From Sphingomonas edaphi (GTDB lineage: Bacteria > Pseudomonadota > Alphaproteobacteria > Sphingomonadales > Sphingomonadaceae): a stretch of 64,000 nt of DNA. The notes under the pieces were generated by a model, which was not told the origin of the DNA, ran no database searches, and worked only from the letters and a program-made list of their open reading frames with translations. The translations under genes and the position numbers were made by a program. The stretch spans positions 1,178,001 to 1,242,000 of the forward strand of contig NZ_QXTF01000001.1 of assembly GCF_003583725.1 (NCBI RefSeq), in the 5' to 3' direction. This document shows, piece by piece, positions 18,116 to 28,229 of this stretch (its first letter is position 1; each line of letters opens with the position of its first letter).

Positions 18116-19390
18116 TCAGGCGTGGGCGAACTGCGCCGCCTCGGTGGATTCGGCGAGCGCGACGGTGGACGCTTGGCCGGCCGAAATGGCGTTGGCTATG
18201 GCGTCAAAATAGCCGGTACCGACCTCCCGCTGGTGGCGGGTCGCCGTGTAGCCTAGCGGCTCGCTGGCGATTTCGGCCTGTTGAAGGCGGGAATAGGCGG
18301 CCATGCCCTCGTCGCGATAGCCGCGGGCCAGCTCGAACATGGAGTGGTTGAGGCTGTGAAAGCCCGCCAGCGTGACGAACTGGAACTTGTAGCCCATCGC
18401 GCCCAACTCCCGCTGAAACCTTGCGATGGTCGCCTCGTCCAGCTTGGCCTTCCAATTGAAACTGGGTGAGCAATTATAAGCCAGCAGCTTGCCCGGATGG
18501 ACGCGGTGAATGGCTTCCGCGAAAATTCGCGCTTCTTCCAGGTTAGGATGGCTGGTTTCCCACCACAACAGGTCGGCATGGGCCGCGAACGCCAGCCCGC
18601 GGGCGATGCAGTGGCCCAAGCCGGTGCCTTCCTCCAACCGGAAGAATCCCTCGGCCGTGCGCTCGCCGGTGAGAAACTGCCGGTCGCGTTCGTCGACGTC
18701 GCTCGTGATGAGCCGCGCACTTTCCGCGTCGGTACGTGCGACGAGAACGGTCGGCACTCCGCTAACGTCGGCCGCGAGGCGCGCCGCGTCGAGGTTACGG
18801 ACGGCCGCCTGCGTCGGAATCAGCACCTTACCGCCGAGGTGGCCGCACTTCTTTTCGGCCGCCAGCTGGTCTTCGAAATGGACGCCGGACACGCCCGCTT
18901 CGATATAGGCCTTCGTAATCTCGAAGCAGTTTAGCGGACCGCCGAACCCGGCCTCCGCGTCGGCGATGATCGGCGCGAACCAGTCGCGTTTCGAGCCGCC
19001 CTCCATATGCTCGATCTGGTCGGCGCGCTGCAGCGTCCTGTTAATCTTTCGGGCCAATTCGGGGCCGGTGTTGGCCGGATAAAGCGACTGGTCCGGGTAC
19101 ATGGCGCCCGCGGTGTTGGCGTCGGCCGCCGCCTGCCACCCGCTTAGGTAGATAGCTTCCAGACCCGCGCGGACCATCTGCATTGCTTGGTTCCCGGTCA
19201 CCGCTCCGAGCGCCCGGACGGGATCGTCACGCTTCAGCATTTCCCACAGCCGCAAAGCCCCGCGTCGGGCCAAACTATGTTCGACCGGTACCGACCCACG
19301 CAAGCGGAGTACGTCGACGGCGCTGTAGGGGCGCTCGATTCCGTCGAAGCGGCCGGGCGGGGCCGGGACGCATTGGTCAAAATTTGTCAT
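18116..19390 (-). CDS. aceA: Isocitrate lyase
   Basis: Splits isocitrate into glyoxylate and succinate. The 424-residue product carries the catalytic signature Lys180-Lys181-Cys182-Gly-His184 in [12 protein letters not shown], the metal-binding [33 protein letters not shown], and [12 protein letters not shown]. The ATG at 19390 (MTNFDQ) has GGAG about nine bases upstream; the frame is open to 19438 but without family similarity. It starts a leftward operon divergent from the XRE-type regulator, 136 bases away start to start, which suggests direct control by it. Confidence 0.96.
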   Translation of the reverse strand: MTNFDQCVPAPPGRFDGIERPYSAVDVLRLRGSVPVEHSLARRGALRLWEMLKRDDPVRALGAVTGNQAMQMVRAGLEAIYLSGWQAAADANTAGAMYPDQSLYPANTGPELARKINRTLQRADQIEHMEGGSKRDWFAPIIADAEAGFGGPLNCFEITKAYIEAGVSGVHFEDQLAAEKKCGHLGGKVLIPTQAAVRNLDAARLAADVSGVPTVLVARTDAESARLITSDVDERDRQFLTGERTAEGFFRLEEGTGLGHCIARGLAFAAHADLLWWETSHPNLEEARIFAEAIHRVHPGKLLAYNCSPSFNWKAKLDEATIARFQRELGAMGYKFQFVTLAGFHSLNHSMFELARGYRDEGMAAYSRLQQAEIASEPLGYTATRHQREVGTGYFDAIANAISAGQASTVALAESTEAAQFAHA

Positions 19391-19519
19391 CGAGGATTCT
19401 CCGACTGAAAACGACAGCTCTGACGAACTATCCACCATGGGATCCGCGTTTAGGCATCGGCAAATAGCGTCAGAGTGTCATAAATTGACTTGTGATGGTT
19501 GGGCGCAATTGACAAATTT
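19380..19519 (+). promoter_or_regulatory. Divergent control region between aceA and the XRE-family regulator
   Basis: The 10-mer TGACAAATTT occurs in inverted orientation at both ends: on the minus strand at 19389-19380, inside the first codons of aceA, and on the plus strand at 19510-19519, eight bases before the regulator ATG. Between them GTCATAAATTGAC at 19477-19489 is a near-palindrome with GTCA/TGAC arms. These are candidate operator half-sites for the adjacent regulator; no clear -10/-35 pair was found for either gene. Confidence 0.45.
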
Positions 19520-19526
19520 CTCTCCC

Positions 19527-20927
19527 ATGACCGCCAAACTGTTCCTCGGCCACCGCCTGCGCCGCCTTCGCCGCGATCACGAACTGTCGCAAACGGACAT
19601 GGCCGCGCGGCTCGGCATCAGCCCAAGCTATCTCAACCATCTCGAGCGCAATCAGCGGCCGGTTACCGCAGCGCTGCTGCTCAAGCTGGCCGAACTTTAC
19701 GAGGTCGACATCCGCACCTTCGCGAATGGCGGCGGACACCGCACCGGGCCGGACGAACTCGCGGAAATATTCTCCGACTTGTTGCTGAGCGACCTTGGCG
19801 TACCGCGCTACGAACTGGCGGAACTGGCAAACAATGCCCCGTCGGTCGCCGATGCCATCGCCCGGCTTTACGCCGCGCTGAGGGAGGCGAACCGCGAGGG
19901 TGGCGTGGCGGCTGGCGGCGATGCGCGGGCGCTGGTCACGCCCGAAAATTGGGTGCGTGACTATATCCAAGCGCACCGCAACTATTATCCCGCGCTGGAA
20001 GAAGCCTGCGAAACGCTGGGCGGGGCGCTGAGCCACCCGCTGTCGATGACCGAGCCGATGCGGCGGAGGCTCAAGGACGCGTGGGGTGTCACCGCCAAGG
20101 CGGTGCCGCAGGCCGAGCTAGGCAATATCAGCCAGCTCTACGACCGCGAACGGCGGCTCTTCCTGCTGTCTAGCGAGCTGAAGAGCGAGAATCGCACCTT
20201 CGCTCTCGCCTATCAGCTTGCGCTGCTCGAGCTGGCGCCGCTGCTTGACCGCATGGTGGCCGAGGCCAATGCACCGGACGAGGGCATTGCCCAGCTGCTC
20301 CACATGCACCTGGCGAACTATGCGGCGGGGGCGATCATGATGCCCTATGGCCGCTTCTTGAGCGCCTGCGAGGATATGCGCTATTCAATTGATCGCTTGA
20401 GCGGCGAATTCGGAGCCAATGTTGAGCAGGTGTCGCATCGCTTCACCACGCTCAACCGGCCGGGCCAGCGTGGGGTGCCGTTCTTCATGCTACGCGTCGA
20501 TCCGGCCGGAAATATCTCGAAGCGCTATGCCGGCGACCAGTTTCCCTTCTCCCGCTTCGGCGGCACCTGCCCACGCTGGAACCTGCATGCCGCGTTCCAG
20601 GCGGCGGGGCAGGTGGTGACGCAGTTGATCGAGACGCCCGATGGCCAGCGCTTCTTTACCGTTGCCAGAACCATCGAGCGGCCGATCAAGACGGAGCTGG
20701 GCGGCGGACTGCTGGCGATCGGGCTAGGCTGCCCGATCGAGCATGCGCACAAGCTGCATTGCGCCGAGGGGTATGATCTCGATAAAGCACCCGTGACGCC
20801 GGTCGGGCCAGCTTGCGCGCTCTGTCCCCGGCAGGACTGCGGCTATCGCGCGACACCGCCGGCGGGGCGGATGCTGGCTGTCGATCGGACGAAGAAGACG
20901 ATCTCGCCCTATCCCTTCGTCGCCTAG
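19527..20927 (+). CDS. RamB/ScfR-like short-chain fatty acyl transcriptional regulator
   Basis: The 466-residue protein has an N-terminal XRE helix-turn-helix (about residues 5-65: QTDMAARLGISPSYLNHLER). A long central region follows (IrrE/DUF955-like), where HMHLANYAAGAIMMPYG replaces a proper HExxH zinc motif. The C-terminal domain has FPFSRFGGTCPRWNLH and a Cys-containing tail, CALCPRQDCGYR. This is the architecture of RamB-type regulators, which in Corynebacterium control aceA and aceB. Divergence from aceA fits control of the glyoxylate shunt by acetate or short acyl-CoA status (inference). Its stop shares CTAG with the DUF5996 gene. Confidence 0.88.
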   Translation: MTAKLFLGHRLRRLRRDHELSQTDMAARLGISPSYLNHLERNQRPVTAALLLKLAELYEVDIRTFANGGGHRTGPDELAEIFSDLLLSDLGVPRYELAELANNAPSVADAIARLYAALREANREGGVAAGGDARALVTPENWVRDYIQAHRNYYPALEEACETLGGALSHPLSMTEPMRRRLKDAWGVTAKAVPQAELGNISQLYDRERRLFLLSSELKSENRTFALAYQLALLELAPLLDRMVAEANAPDEGIAQLLHMHLANYAAGAIMMPYGRFLSACEDMRYSIDRLSGEFGANVEQVSHRFTTLNRPGQRGVPFFMLRVDPAGNISKRYAGDQFPFSRFGGTCPRWNLHAAFQAAGQVVTQLIETPDGQRFFTVARTIERPIKTELGGGLLAIGLGCPIEHAHKLHCAEGYDLDKAPVTPVGPACALCPRQDCGYRATPPAGRMLAVDRTKKTISPYPFVA

Positions 20928-21841
20928 GGCGCGACGGGGTCCCGCTCCAGCGCCTCGCGGTCCCAGGCACCTAGAGTCGCCGCCGCTTCATAGGTCGACT
21001 GGAGGAAGGTCGTCAGTTCGCCTTCGGGATTCGCGGCGGCTCGGACTGCCGAATAGGGCAGGACAAATTCGCCGAGGCCAGAATCGAAGCGAGCTGCGGC
21101 CGGTCTGATCTTTACGCTGCGGAAGCCGGCGGGCTCCGGATAGGCATAGCTGTAAAAAATTGGGTCCGCTTCAACGACGCCACCCGGCCAAAAGCCAGCA
21201 CTCGACACCTCATGGCTGTAAGCCTCGCGGGTAACGCGGTCGGGAAGGCCCGGAACGCCGCCCGGGTGCTCCGGGGCCTTTCGCCCCGAAAAACGGGTAA
21301 CGGCGAGGTCGAAGCTGCCCCAGAAGAAATGGACCGGGCTGCACTTGCCGGTGAAGCCCGCTCGAAAGCGCTCAAACACCGGCTCGATACAACACAGTGC
21401 CGACAGGAGCCGCTCGGCGGAATCAGGACGGTATTCGCGTGAGGCCACGTCCTCGGCGAAGGGCAAGGCATCGGCGATTTCGTTCGGCCGTCCGTGGAAG
21501 CTGGACGGCAAGCCGTGCGCGTCGAGCATGGCGACGAGGTTGTGGTGGAGCGCGGCGATGCTGCCAAGGTCGATCGGCAGTTGGTCGACCTCTCCGTCCC
21601 CTACATGGAGGATGATCGCATGGCGGGTTAGGTCCATCGACAAGGAGAAGCTGGTCCCATTGGCGGCGATCGGCTCGATCGCTAGTCCTTCGGGAACGGG
21701 ATGAAGCGTGACGTGCCAGCCATGATTGACCCACGTCGAATGTGCGACCCGGAGCTTTCCCAACATCTGGCTGGCAACGTGCAGCAGCGCGAAGGTGGGC
21801 GAGTCGCGTTTGGTATCAAACTCTGGCCAGCTTTCGGTCAT
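20924..21841 (-). CDS. DUF5996 family protein
   Basis: The 305-residue protein carries [15 protein letters not shown]-like text near residues 18-32, then [46 protein letters not shown] and FWPGG followed by [14 protein letters not shown]. Together these match the DUF5996 family as I know it. The many aromatic and histidine residues suggest a binding pocket, but no catalytic triad can be named. The ATG at 21841 leaves 70 bases to divergent pheS. It converges on the regulator gene with a shared CTAG stop. The function is unknown. Confidence 0.75.
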   Translation of the reverse strand: MTESWPEFDTKRDSPTFALLHVASQMLGKLRVAHSTWVNHGWHVTLHPVPEGLAIEPIAANGTSFSLSMDLTRHAIILHVGDGEVDQLPIDLGSIAALHHNLVAMLDAHGLPSSFHGRPNEIADALPFAEDVASREYRPDSAERLLSALCCIEPVFERFRAGFTGKCSPVHFFWGSFDLAVTRFSGRKAPEHPGGVPGLPDRVTREAYSHEVSSAGFWPGGVVEADPIFYSYAYPEPAGFRSVKIRPAAARFDSGLGEFVLPYSAVRAAANPEGELTTFLQSTYEAAATLGAWDREALERDPVAP

Positions 21842-21911
21842 CGTGCGCCTCCTTGCGCTTTGCCCCCAAAGCCTGCTTAAGCCCGCCGACACCGGAACCC
21901 AAGGACGTACC

Positions 21912-22982
21912 GTGACCAGCCACCCGCTTGCCGCCCGTTTCGAGGCCGACATCGCCGCCGCGACCGATCTTGCCGCGCTCGACGCCGTTCGCGTCGCTGC
22001 ACTCGGCAAGTCTGGCGAGGTGACGCAGTTGCTGAAATCGCTTGGCGCGATGGATGCCGAGACGCGCAGTGCTGAGGCACCTAAGATCCATGCGCTGCGC
22101 GAGGCCATCGCCAATGGCCTGGCCGAGAAGAAGGATGAGCTGGAGTCCGCCGAACTCGAGCGGCGGCTGGCGACCGAGCGGGTCGATCTTTCCCTCCCGG
22201 TGTCCGAAACACCCATGGGTTCGATCCACCCGGTTAGTCAGGTGATGGACGAACTCGCCGAAATCTTTGCCGACCTTGGCTTTGCTGTCGCGGAGGGGCC
22301 CGAGATCGAGGACGACTGGCACAACTTCACTGCACTCAACATCCCCGAGACGCACCCCGCGCGGGCAATGCACGACACATTCTATGTGGATGGCGAACAT
22401 GAGCGGCCGATGGTCCTGCGCACCCACACATCGCCGGTCCAGATTCGCGCGATGCAAGGCAGCACGCCCCCGCTGCGCATCATTGCGCCGGGCCGAGTGT
22501 ATCGCAGCGACAGCGACGCGACCCACACGCCGATGTTCCATCAGATCGAGGGACTGGTGATCGATCGGAACATCACCATGGGCCATTTGAAATGGACACT
22601 CGAAACCTTCCTTAAGGCATTTTTCGAACGCGATGACGTCGTGCTGAGGATGCGGCCGAGCTATTTTCCCTTCACCGAACCGTCGGCCGAAGTGGACGTC
22701 GGCTGGTCGATGGAAAAAGGCCGCCGCGTCGTCGGCGGCAGTGAGGGCTGGATGGAAGTGCTGGGGAGCGGCATGGTCCACCCGCGGGTTATCGCCAACT
22801 GCGGGCTGGACCCCGACGAGTGGCAGGGCTTCGCATTCGGCACCGGAGTCGACCGGCTGGCGATGCTCAAATATGGGATGGACGATTTGCGCGCCTTCTT
22901 CGACGGCGATCTTCGCTGGATGAAGCACTATGGCTTCCGCTTCCTCGACGTACCCACTCTGTCAGGCGGAGTCGGCGCATGA
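21912..22982 (+). CDS. pheS: Phenylalanine--tRNA ligase alpha subunit
   Basis: The catalytic subunit of the (alpha-beta)2 synthetase, 356 residues. Class II motifs are visible: [37 protein letters not shown] (motif 2 region), [29 protein letters not shown]-type [14 protein letters not shown], and [18 protein letters not shown] (motif 3). The start is a GTG at 21912 with AAGGA (21901-21905) six bases upstream; no ATG gives a canonical N-terminus. A hairpin GCTTTG-CCCC-CAAAGC at 21857-21872 lies in the leader but lacks a U-run. pheT follows with a 4-base overlap. Confidence 0.96.
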   Translation: MTSHPLAARFEADIAAATDLAALDAVRVAALGKSGEVTQLLKSLGAMDAETRSAEAPKIHALREAIANGLAEKKDELESAELERRLATERVDLSLPVSETPMGSIHPVSQVMDELAEIFADLGFAVAEGPEIEDDWHNFTALNIPETHPARAMHDTFYVDGEHERPMVLRTHTSPVQIRAMQGSTPPLRIIAPGRVYRSDSDATHTPMFHQIEGLVIDRNITMGHLKWTLETFLKAFFERDDVVLRMRPSYFPFTEPSAEVDVGWSMEKGRRVVGGSEGWMEVLGSGMVHPRVIANCGLDPDEWQGFAFGTGVDRLAMLKYGMDDLRAFFDGDLRWMKHYGFRFLDVPTLSGGVGA

Positions 22983-25333
22983 AGTTCTCGCTTTCCTGGC
23001 TGAAGGACCACCTCGACACCCCTGCGGATGCATTGGCGATCGCCGATGCGCTGACCCGTATCGGAATCGAAGTCGAGGATGTGCACAATCCGGCGGAGGC
23101 GCTGAAGCCATTCCGCGTCGCAAAAGTGCTAACCGCCGAGCGTCACCCGCAGGCCGACAAGCTGCAAGTGCTGAGCGTTGATGTGGGCCACGGCACGCCA
23201 TTGCAGGTTGTTTGCGGCGCGCCGAATGCGCGGGCCGGACTCGTCGGCGTGTTCGGAGGTGCCGGCACATACGTTCCAGGCAGCGACTTCACCCTGAAGA
23301 AGGCGGCGATCCGTGGCGTCGAATCCAACGGCATGATGTGTTCCTCACGCGAGTTGCAGCTGGGCGACGACCATGAGGGCATCATTGAGCTTTCCGCCGA
23401 TGCACCGGTCGGAACGAGCTTCGCCGATTATGCTGGCTTGGACGACCCGGTGTTCGATGTCGCCATAACCCCCAACAGGCAGGATTGCATGGGTGTTCGC
23501 GGCATTGCGCGCGACTTGGCCGCCGCAGGGGTGGGAACGCTCAAAGCACTCGACGTGCCTACGATCGAAGGCAGCTTCGACAACCCGGTCGAGATTCGTA
23601 TCGAGGATGCCGAAGGCTGTCCGGCGTTCTTCGGGAGGGTCGTTCGCGGCCTGACCAACCGCACCAGCCCGGACTGGATGCAGCGGCGATTGAAGGCCGC
23701 GGGACAGCGGCCGATATCGGCACTGGTCGATATTACCAATTATGTGATGCTCGACCTTGGCCGGCCAAGCCACTCCTATGACCTGAAGGAATTGACCGGA
23801 GCAGTCAGCGCCCGTCGGGCGATTGAGGGCGAGACGGTCATCGCCTTGAACGAAAAGGAATATAAGCTCGACCCGTCAATGACGGTTATCGCCGACGAAC
23901 GTCAGGTTCACGACATCGGCGGCATCATGGGCGGCGAGCATAGCGGCGTCAGCGACACGACCACCGAGACGCTATTGGAGGTCGCCTACTTTACGCCGGA
24001 GCGGATTGCCCGCACCGGACAGAAATTGCAGCTGACCAGCGACGCGCGCAGCCGTTTTGAGCGCGGTGTCGACCCGGCGTTCTTGGACGATGGACTGGCC
24101 GTGCTAACCGGTCTGATCCTCGACATCTGCGGCGGCGAGGCGAGCCGGGTGTCTCGCGCTGGCCAGCCGCCGGTTGAGGCGCGGCGCGTTACCTTCGATC
24201 CGGCGCGGACCCTATCGCTGGGTGGAATCGACGTGCCCGAACGCGAGCAGATCTCAATCCTGCAAAGCCTGGGCTTCCAGTTCGAGGGCAGGGACGCAGT
24301 AGTGCCCAGTTGGCGCCGGGACGTCGACGGACCCGCCGACCTCGTCGAGGAAGTCACGCGCATCGTTGGCTATGACTCTATTCCCTCGACTCCGCTGCCG
24401 CGTCGAGAGGGTGTTGCACGTCCGACTGCGACGCGCAGCCAGATGATCGAGCGCAGGGCGCGTCGCGCGGCCGCGGCGCGCGGACTAGATGAAGCGGTCA
24501 CGTGGAGCTTCATCAGCGAGGGGGAAGCCGGCCTGTTCGGCGGGGCAGCCCACATGCTGGCCAATCCGATCAGCGAAGAGATGAAATATATGCGACCGTC
24601 GCTTATCCCCGGACTGGTCGCGGCCGCGCGGCGCAACGTCGATCGCGGCGCGGCGAGCGTGAGGTTGTGCGAGGTCGGTCGCCGTTATCTGACCGATGCA
24701 GAGAGGCCGACGGTCGGCATCGTGCTCGTCGGCGAGAAGCAGCCGCGCAGCTGGCAGTCCGGCAAGGCGCGACTGTTCGACGCGTTCGATGCCAAGGCCG
24801 ACGTGCTCGCGCTGCTCGAGGCGGCCGGGGCCCCCGTCGCCAATCTGCAGCTTGTCACGGGCGCGGGAGAAACTTGGCATCCGGGCCGGTCGGGGACGCT
24901 TGGCCTTGGACCCAAGACCATCCTGGCCGCGTTTGGCGAACTGCATCCGCGCGTCGCAAAGGCACTCGATGCGCCAACGGGAACAATTGTCGCGGAAATC
25001 TACCTCGACGCCATCCCCGTGCCGCGTTCCGTCGAGCGCGCCCGTCCCGCCTTCAAGCCGCCAGCGCTTCAGGCGGTTACGCGCGACTTTGCATTCATGG
25101 TACCGGTCGGCCTGGCCGCCGACGCGCTAACCCGGGCCGTTCGCAGTGCAGATAAACAGTTGATTACCGAAGCACGGATCTTCGACCGCTACGAAAGCGA
25201 AGCGGGCCTGAGCCTTGCGCTTGAAGTGACACTGCAGCCCGGTGATAAGAGCTTCACTGAAGCCGAAATCGTCGAAGTATCGAAGAAGATCGTCGCTGCC
25301 GCGGAAAAGCTGGGCGCGGCCCTTAGGGGGTAA
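22979..25333 (+). CDS. pheT: Phenylalanine--tRNA ligase beta subunit
   Basis: The 784-residue beta subunit. Domains in order: an N-terminal fragment [13 protein letters not shown], a tRNA-binding OB fold (about residues 40-150: [34 protein letters not shown]), the B3/B4 editing region with [16 protein letters not shown], a B5 domain, the catalytic-like core, and a C-terminal anticodon-binding FDX-ACB domain (RDFAFMVP through [20 protein letters not shown]). The ATG at 22979 overlaps the pheS stop. Its 3' end overlaps the convergent plsC gene by 11 bases. Confidence 0.96.
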   Translation: MKFSLSWLKDHLDTPADALAIADALTRIGIEVEDVHNPAEALKPFRVAKVLTAERHPQADKLQVLSVDVGHGTPLQVVCGAPNARAGLVGVFGGAGTYVPGSDFTLKKAAIRGVESNGMMCSSRELQLGDDHEGIIELSADAPVGTSFADYAGLDDPVFDVAITPNRQDCMGVRGIARDLAAAGVGTLKALDVPTIEGSFDNPVEIRIEDAEGCPAFFGRVVRGLTNRTSPDWMQRRLKAAGQRPISALVDITNYVMLDLGRPSHSYDLKELTGAVSARRAIEGETVIALNEKEYKLDPSMTVIADERQVHDIGGIMGGEHSGVSDTTTETLLEVAYFTPERIARTGQKLQLTSDARSRFERGVDPAFLDDGLAVLTGLILDICGGEASRVSRAGQPPVEARRVTFDPARTLSLGGIDVPEREQISILQSLGFQFEGRDAVVPSWRRDVDGPADLVEEVTRIVGYDSIPSTPLPRREGVARPTATRSQMIERRARRAAAARGLDEAVTWSFISEGEAGLFGGAAHMLANPISEEMKYMRPSLIPGLVAAARRNVDRGAASVRLCEVGRRYLTDAERPTVGIVLVGEKQPRSWQSGKARLFDAFDAKADVLALLEAAGAPVANLQLVTGAGETWHPGRSGTLGLGPKTILAAFGELHPRVAKALDAPTGTIVAEIYLDAIPVPRSVERARPAFKPPALQAVTRDFAFMVPVGLAADALTRAVRSADKQLITEARIFDRYESEAGLSLALEVTLQPGDKSFTEAEIVEVSKKIVAAAEKLGAALRG

Positions 25334-26006
25334 GTGCGTTAATCGCGGCGTGGACCCGGGCCTCAACCTCGGGACGTTTGAGTCCGGCCGGAATTACCTC
25401 GCCTACCTTAAAATGAACCGTGCCACTGCGTTTAACGAAGCCCCTGTTCCACAGGCGGCCCACGTCATGCGACACGGGCACGACAGGCAAGCCGAGGGCG
25501 CGATACAGTCCGGCAAATCCGGGTCGAAGCTCGGGTCGATCGCCATAAGGAACCCGGGTTCCTTCGGGGAAAATGATGATCGGCCTGCCCTTGGCGACTG
25601 CCGCCCTGGCCTCCGTCATCATAGTGCGCAGTGCCGCCGCACCGGCGTCGCGGTCGACGCCAATTACGCCATAGCGACGCGTGACCCAACCGAACAATGG
25701 GATCACGGTGAGCTCGCGCTTCATCACGACGACCGGCGTCCGCGCAAAATGAAGCGTATCGACCGCTTCCATCATCGATTGGTGCTTTACGGCGATCAGA
25801 TAGGCACCCTCGGGAATCTCCCCATCCCATTCGATGCGGATCTTAAGGATGTTGCGAACCAGCCAGTTGTGAAAGGACGACCAAGCGTGGACGACACGCT
25901 GTACGGGCGCGTCGCCGATCGGCGAAACGGCAATCACGGTGAGCACGTAGAGCAGGGTGCCGGGGTAGAAGAGCAGCGCAAACAGTGCGGAGCGAAGCGC
26001 GTCCAT
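25323..26006 (-). CDS. plsC: 1-acyl-sn-glycerol-3-phosphate acyltransferase
   Basis: Acylates lysophosphatidate to phosphatidate at the inner membrane. The 227-residue protein has an N-terminal hydrophobic segment (FALLFYPGTLLYVLTVIAVSP) and the acyltransferase blocks: VKHQSMMEAVD, in which His75 is followed by Glu80 (HX4E instead of the common HX4D), and IIIFPEGTR at residues 143-151, then a proline-rich block near LGLPVVPVSHD. The last gene of the leftward run ftsE, ftsX, ydcF-like, plsC. Its start shares one base with the upstream stop (TGATG). Confidence 0.9.
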   Translation of the reverse strand: MDALRSALFALLFYPGTLLYVLTVIAVSPIGDAPVQRVVHAWSSFHNWLVRNILKIRIEWDGEIPEGAYLIAVKHQSMMEAVDTLHFARTPVVVMKRELTVIPLFGWVTRRYGVIGVDRDAGAAALRTMMTEARAAVAKGRPIIIFPEGTRVPYGDRPELRPGFAGLYRALGLPVVPVSHDVGRLWNRGFVKRSGTVHFKVGEVIPAGLKRPEVEARVHAAINALTP

Positions 26007-26542
26007 CAGATATCCAACCAGACGCTGAGGCGCCGAAGCAGATATTTATTATATTCGGCGAACAAGGTCGTGAAGCCGGGCTCGGTCCGCACGGCGTCGG
26101 GAACGATAGTCGTGTTACTGTCGAATTGGCGATTAAATTCATAGCGCGCGCGCCGCATGTGCCAGTCGCTGGTCACCAGCCGCATGCTGGCGAACTGGCG
26201 CCGCTCCATCCAGCGTTTCGCTTCTTCGGCGTTGGATCGCGTATCGACTGATTCAGAACCGAGGTCGACACAGCAATCGAATAACTTCCGCTTGCCACCT
26301 AGGCGAGCAACGAGGTCGGCCTTGCGCACGGAGGGATCGGCGCCGGCAATCAGCAACCGCTTGCCCTTGCCGTCGGCAAGCAGCCGGATTGCTTGTTCGA
26401 TGCGCCCCTTCCCGCCCGTAATGACTACGATTGCGTCAACCTTCGCCGCATCGGCGGGCGCCGGCGTGCCCAGCGTCACCGCGAACAGGGCAAAGCTGAG
26501 CACGTACAGGATGGCGGTGAAGGCGAGCAGTCGGGCAATCAT
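26006..26542 (-). CDS. YdcF family (DUF218) membrane-anchored protein
   Basis: The 178-residue protein has one N-terminal transmembrane helix (LLAFTAILYVLSFALFAVTL) and a DUF218 domain: VDAIVVITGGKGRIEQAIRLLADG, RLLIAGAD, CVDLGSESVDTRSNAEEAKRWM and VTSDWHMRRARYEFNRQ. Family members such as SanA and ElyC act on envelope or lipid carrier biology; the exact role is unknown. The frame is open to 27106 but that upstream part is the shadow of ftsX; the ATG at 26542 overlaps the ftsX stop by four bases. Confidence 0.85.
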   Translation of the reverse strand: MIARLLAFTAILYVLSFALFAVTLGTPAPADAAKVDAIVVITGGKGRIEQAIRLLADGKGKRLLIAGADPSVRKADLVARLGGKRKLFDCCVDLGSESVDTRSNAEEAKRWMERRQFASMRLVTSDWHMRRARYEFNRQFDSNTTIVPDAVRTEPGFTTLFAEYNKYLLRRLSVWLDI

Positions 26543-27405
26543 AGTCGCTCGCGCAATGCCCTGACGAGGGCGCTCCTTGCAACAACCGTCGCGAGCAAGG
26601 CGACGGCAACGGGCAGCAGCGCCAGGAGCACCGCGTCCTTCCACTGCAAGGGCGGGGCACCCGCAAGACTGGTAGCGAAGCCGGCACCGCCGAGGATCAG
26701 GCCAAGGATGGTTCCTGCAACCGCTGCGCCTGCTAACCCGCCGAGCAAAGCCTCTGACGCGATCTGGCGGAGGAACAGGCGCGCGACCTGACCGTCGGTC
26801 GCGCCGATGCCGTGCATCACCTCGATGGTTGCACGATGCGTGTCGAGGGCACCTCGTGCGGCCAGGATGATTGCAGCCGCGCTGGCCATGGCGATGAGCA
26901 AAACCAATCCGAACGCAAGGATGGTGAGGCCATTCAGCGCTTTCAAGAGTGGCGCAAGACTGGACCGGTGCGCAACGAACGCGGCGTTCGGCGCCGTGCG
27001 GGAGATAGCTGACGAAACCACGCGGACATCGGCGCCCGGCTTGAGATCGACGTCGATAATGACGGGAATCGGCAGGTCGGCTTCGGCGCCGACCGGTCCA
27101 AGCCAACGTTCCAGCGTCAGGCGCAACTCCGCCGGCGGGACTTGCTCGGCGCGGGAGACGCCGGTTGCGGCGCGAGCGGCGGCGAGGACCGCTGGGGCCT
27201 TGGCCGCCCCATCGGCGATCTGGATGGAGTAACGGCTTTCAACTCCACCGCGCACCACCGATGCAGTATTGGCGAGCGCCAGACCAGCAGCCGCGACAAC
27301 GACCATGACGAAGGTCATGATCGCAATCAGCAGAGGCACCGGCCCGCGAAGCCCGCTGGCTGGGATCAGTCGGCGGTCCGGTTCCGAGACGAAGAAAAAG
27401 CTCAT
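26539..27405 (-). CDS. ftsX: Cell division protein FtsX (ABC-type permease)
   Basis: The 288-residue membrane protein has four hydrophobic segments: LLIAIMTFVMVVVAAAGLAL near the N-terminus, then ILAFGLVLLIAMASAAAIIL, EALLGGLAGAAVAGTILGLIL and AVLLALLPVAVALLATVVA. They frame a periplasmic loop of about 100 residues. VMHGIGATDGQVARLFLRQ is the typical FtsX coupling region. With FtsE it signals to periplasmic peptidoglycan hydrolases during division. Both ends overlap neighbours by four bases (ftsE upstream, YdcF downstream). Confidence 0.9.
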   Translation of the reverse strand: MSFFFVSEPDRRLIPASGLRGPVPLLIAIMTFVMVVVAAAGLALANTASVVRGGVESRYSIQIADGAAKAPAVLAAARAATGVSRAEQVPPAELRLTLERWLGPVGAEADLPIPVIIDVDLKPGADVRVVSSAISRTAPNAAFVAHRSSLAPLLKALNGLTILAFGLVLLIAMASAAAIILAARGALDTHRATIEVMHGIGATDGQVARLFLRQIASEALLGGLAGAAVAGTILGLILGGAGFATSLAGAPPLQWKDAVLLALLPVAVALLATVVARSALVRALRERL

Positions 27406-28142
27406 GCGCCTTGCTCCGCAGGCCGTCCCGGCGGATTGCGCAGGGCGCCAGTCGGATCGACCAGAGCGCCGTTTTCCAATCGGATCAGCTGCGCCCCAGG
27501 CGTCGCGGCGATCAGGCCGAGATCATGGGTAGCGACGATAACCGTCGTTCCCAGCCGGTTCATTGCCGTCAACAGGTGAAGGATGCGCTGAGCCATTGCC
27601 GCATCGACGTTGCCGGTCGGCTCGTCGGCGATGAGAAGTTCCGGACGGGCGATGACGGCGCGGGCAATGGCAACGCGCTGCTGCTCGCCGCCCGACAGGG
27701 TTGGCGGGCGCGCGCTTGCCCGGTCTGCCAGGCCAACCCAAGCGAGCATTTCCCGAACCGGCCCCTCCACCTCTGCCTCGCCATGACCCGCGATCCGGAG
27801 CGGAAGCGCGACGTTGTCGAACGCCGACAAGTGGCGGATCAGCCGGAAGTCTTGGAAAACGACACCGATGCGGCGGCGGTAGAGCGGCAACGCTTCGCGG
27901 GGGGCATGCGCGAGCTCGTCACCGAACACCGACATGCGACCGCGCGTCGGTCGTTGCGCGAGGTAGAGCAGCTTGAGAAGTGATGTTTTACCCGCGCCGG
28001 ACGGCCCAGTCAGGAAATAAAAGCCGCCCTCGTTCAGGCGGAAGTCGAGGTCGCGCAGCACCTCGGCACCTGTGCCGTAGCGCAACCCAACCCGATCGAA
28101 TTCGACGATCGTACCCGCCAAACGCTGCTCCCTTCCCCGCAT
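27402..28142 (-). CDS. ftsE: Cell division ATP-binding protein FtsE
   Basis: The 246-residue ABC ATPase has Walker A GPSGAGKT (residues 46-53), a Q-loop in [18 protein letters not shown], the signature [14 protein letters not shown], Walker [10 protein letters not shown] and the switch [14 protein letters not shown] is typical of FtsE. The ATG at 28142 was chosen over an open extension to 28187. It leads the leftward operon ftsE-ftsX-ydcF-plsC, divergent from the zinc-ribbon gene by 87 bases. Confidence 0.93.
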   Translation of the reverse strand: MRGREQRLAGTIVEFDRVGLRYGTGAEVLRDLDFRLNEGGFYFLTGPSGAGKTSLLKLLYLAQRPTRGRMSVFGDELAHAPREALPLYRRRIGVVFQDFRLIRHLSAFDNVALPLRIAGHGEAEVEGPVREMLAWVGLADRASARPPTLSGGEQQRVAIARAVIARPELLIADEPTGNVDAAMAQRILHLLTAMNRLGTTVIVATHDLGLIAATPGAQLIRLENGALVDPTGALRNPPGRPAEQGA

Positions 28143-28229
28143 CCATGCTGTGGCACGGCGCGGCCCGCCTTGCCAAGGCACGAGCATTGCTGTTTATCCA
28201 TGTTAACTGTTCCGGGAGAGCCCGCCCAC

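Noticed and set aside
21857-21872. Hairpin GCTTTG-CCCC-CAAAGC before pheS as an attenuator
   Set aside because: No U-run and no Phe-rich leader peptide in the 70-base gap; not supportable as attenuation.
21816-22928. Minus-strand open frame (about 370 codons) opposite pheS
   Set aside because: High-GC codon shadow of a certain gene; no recognisable domain.
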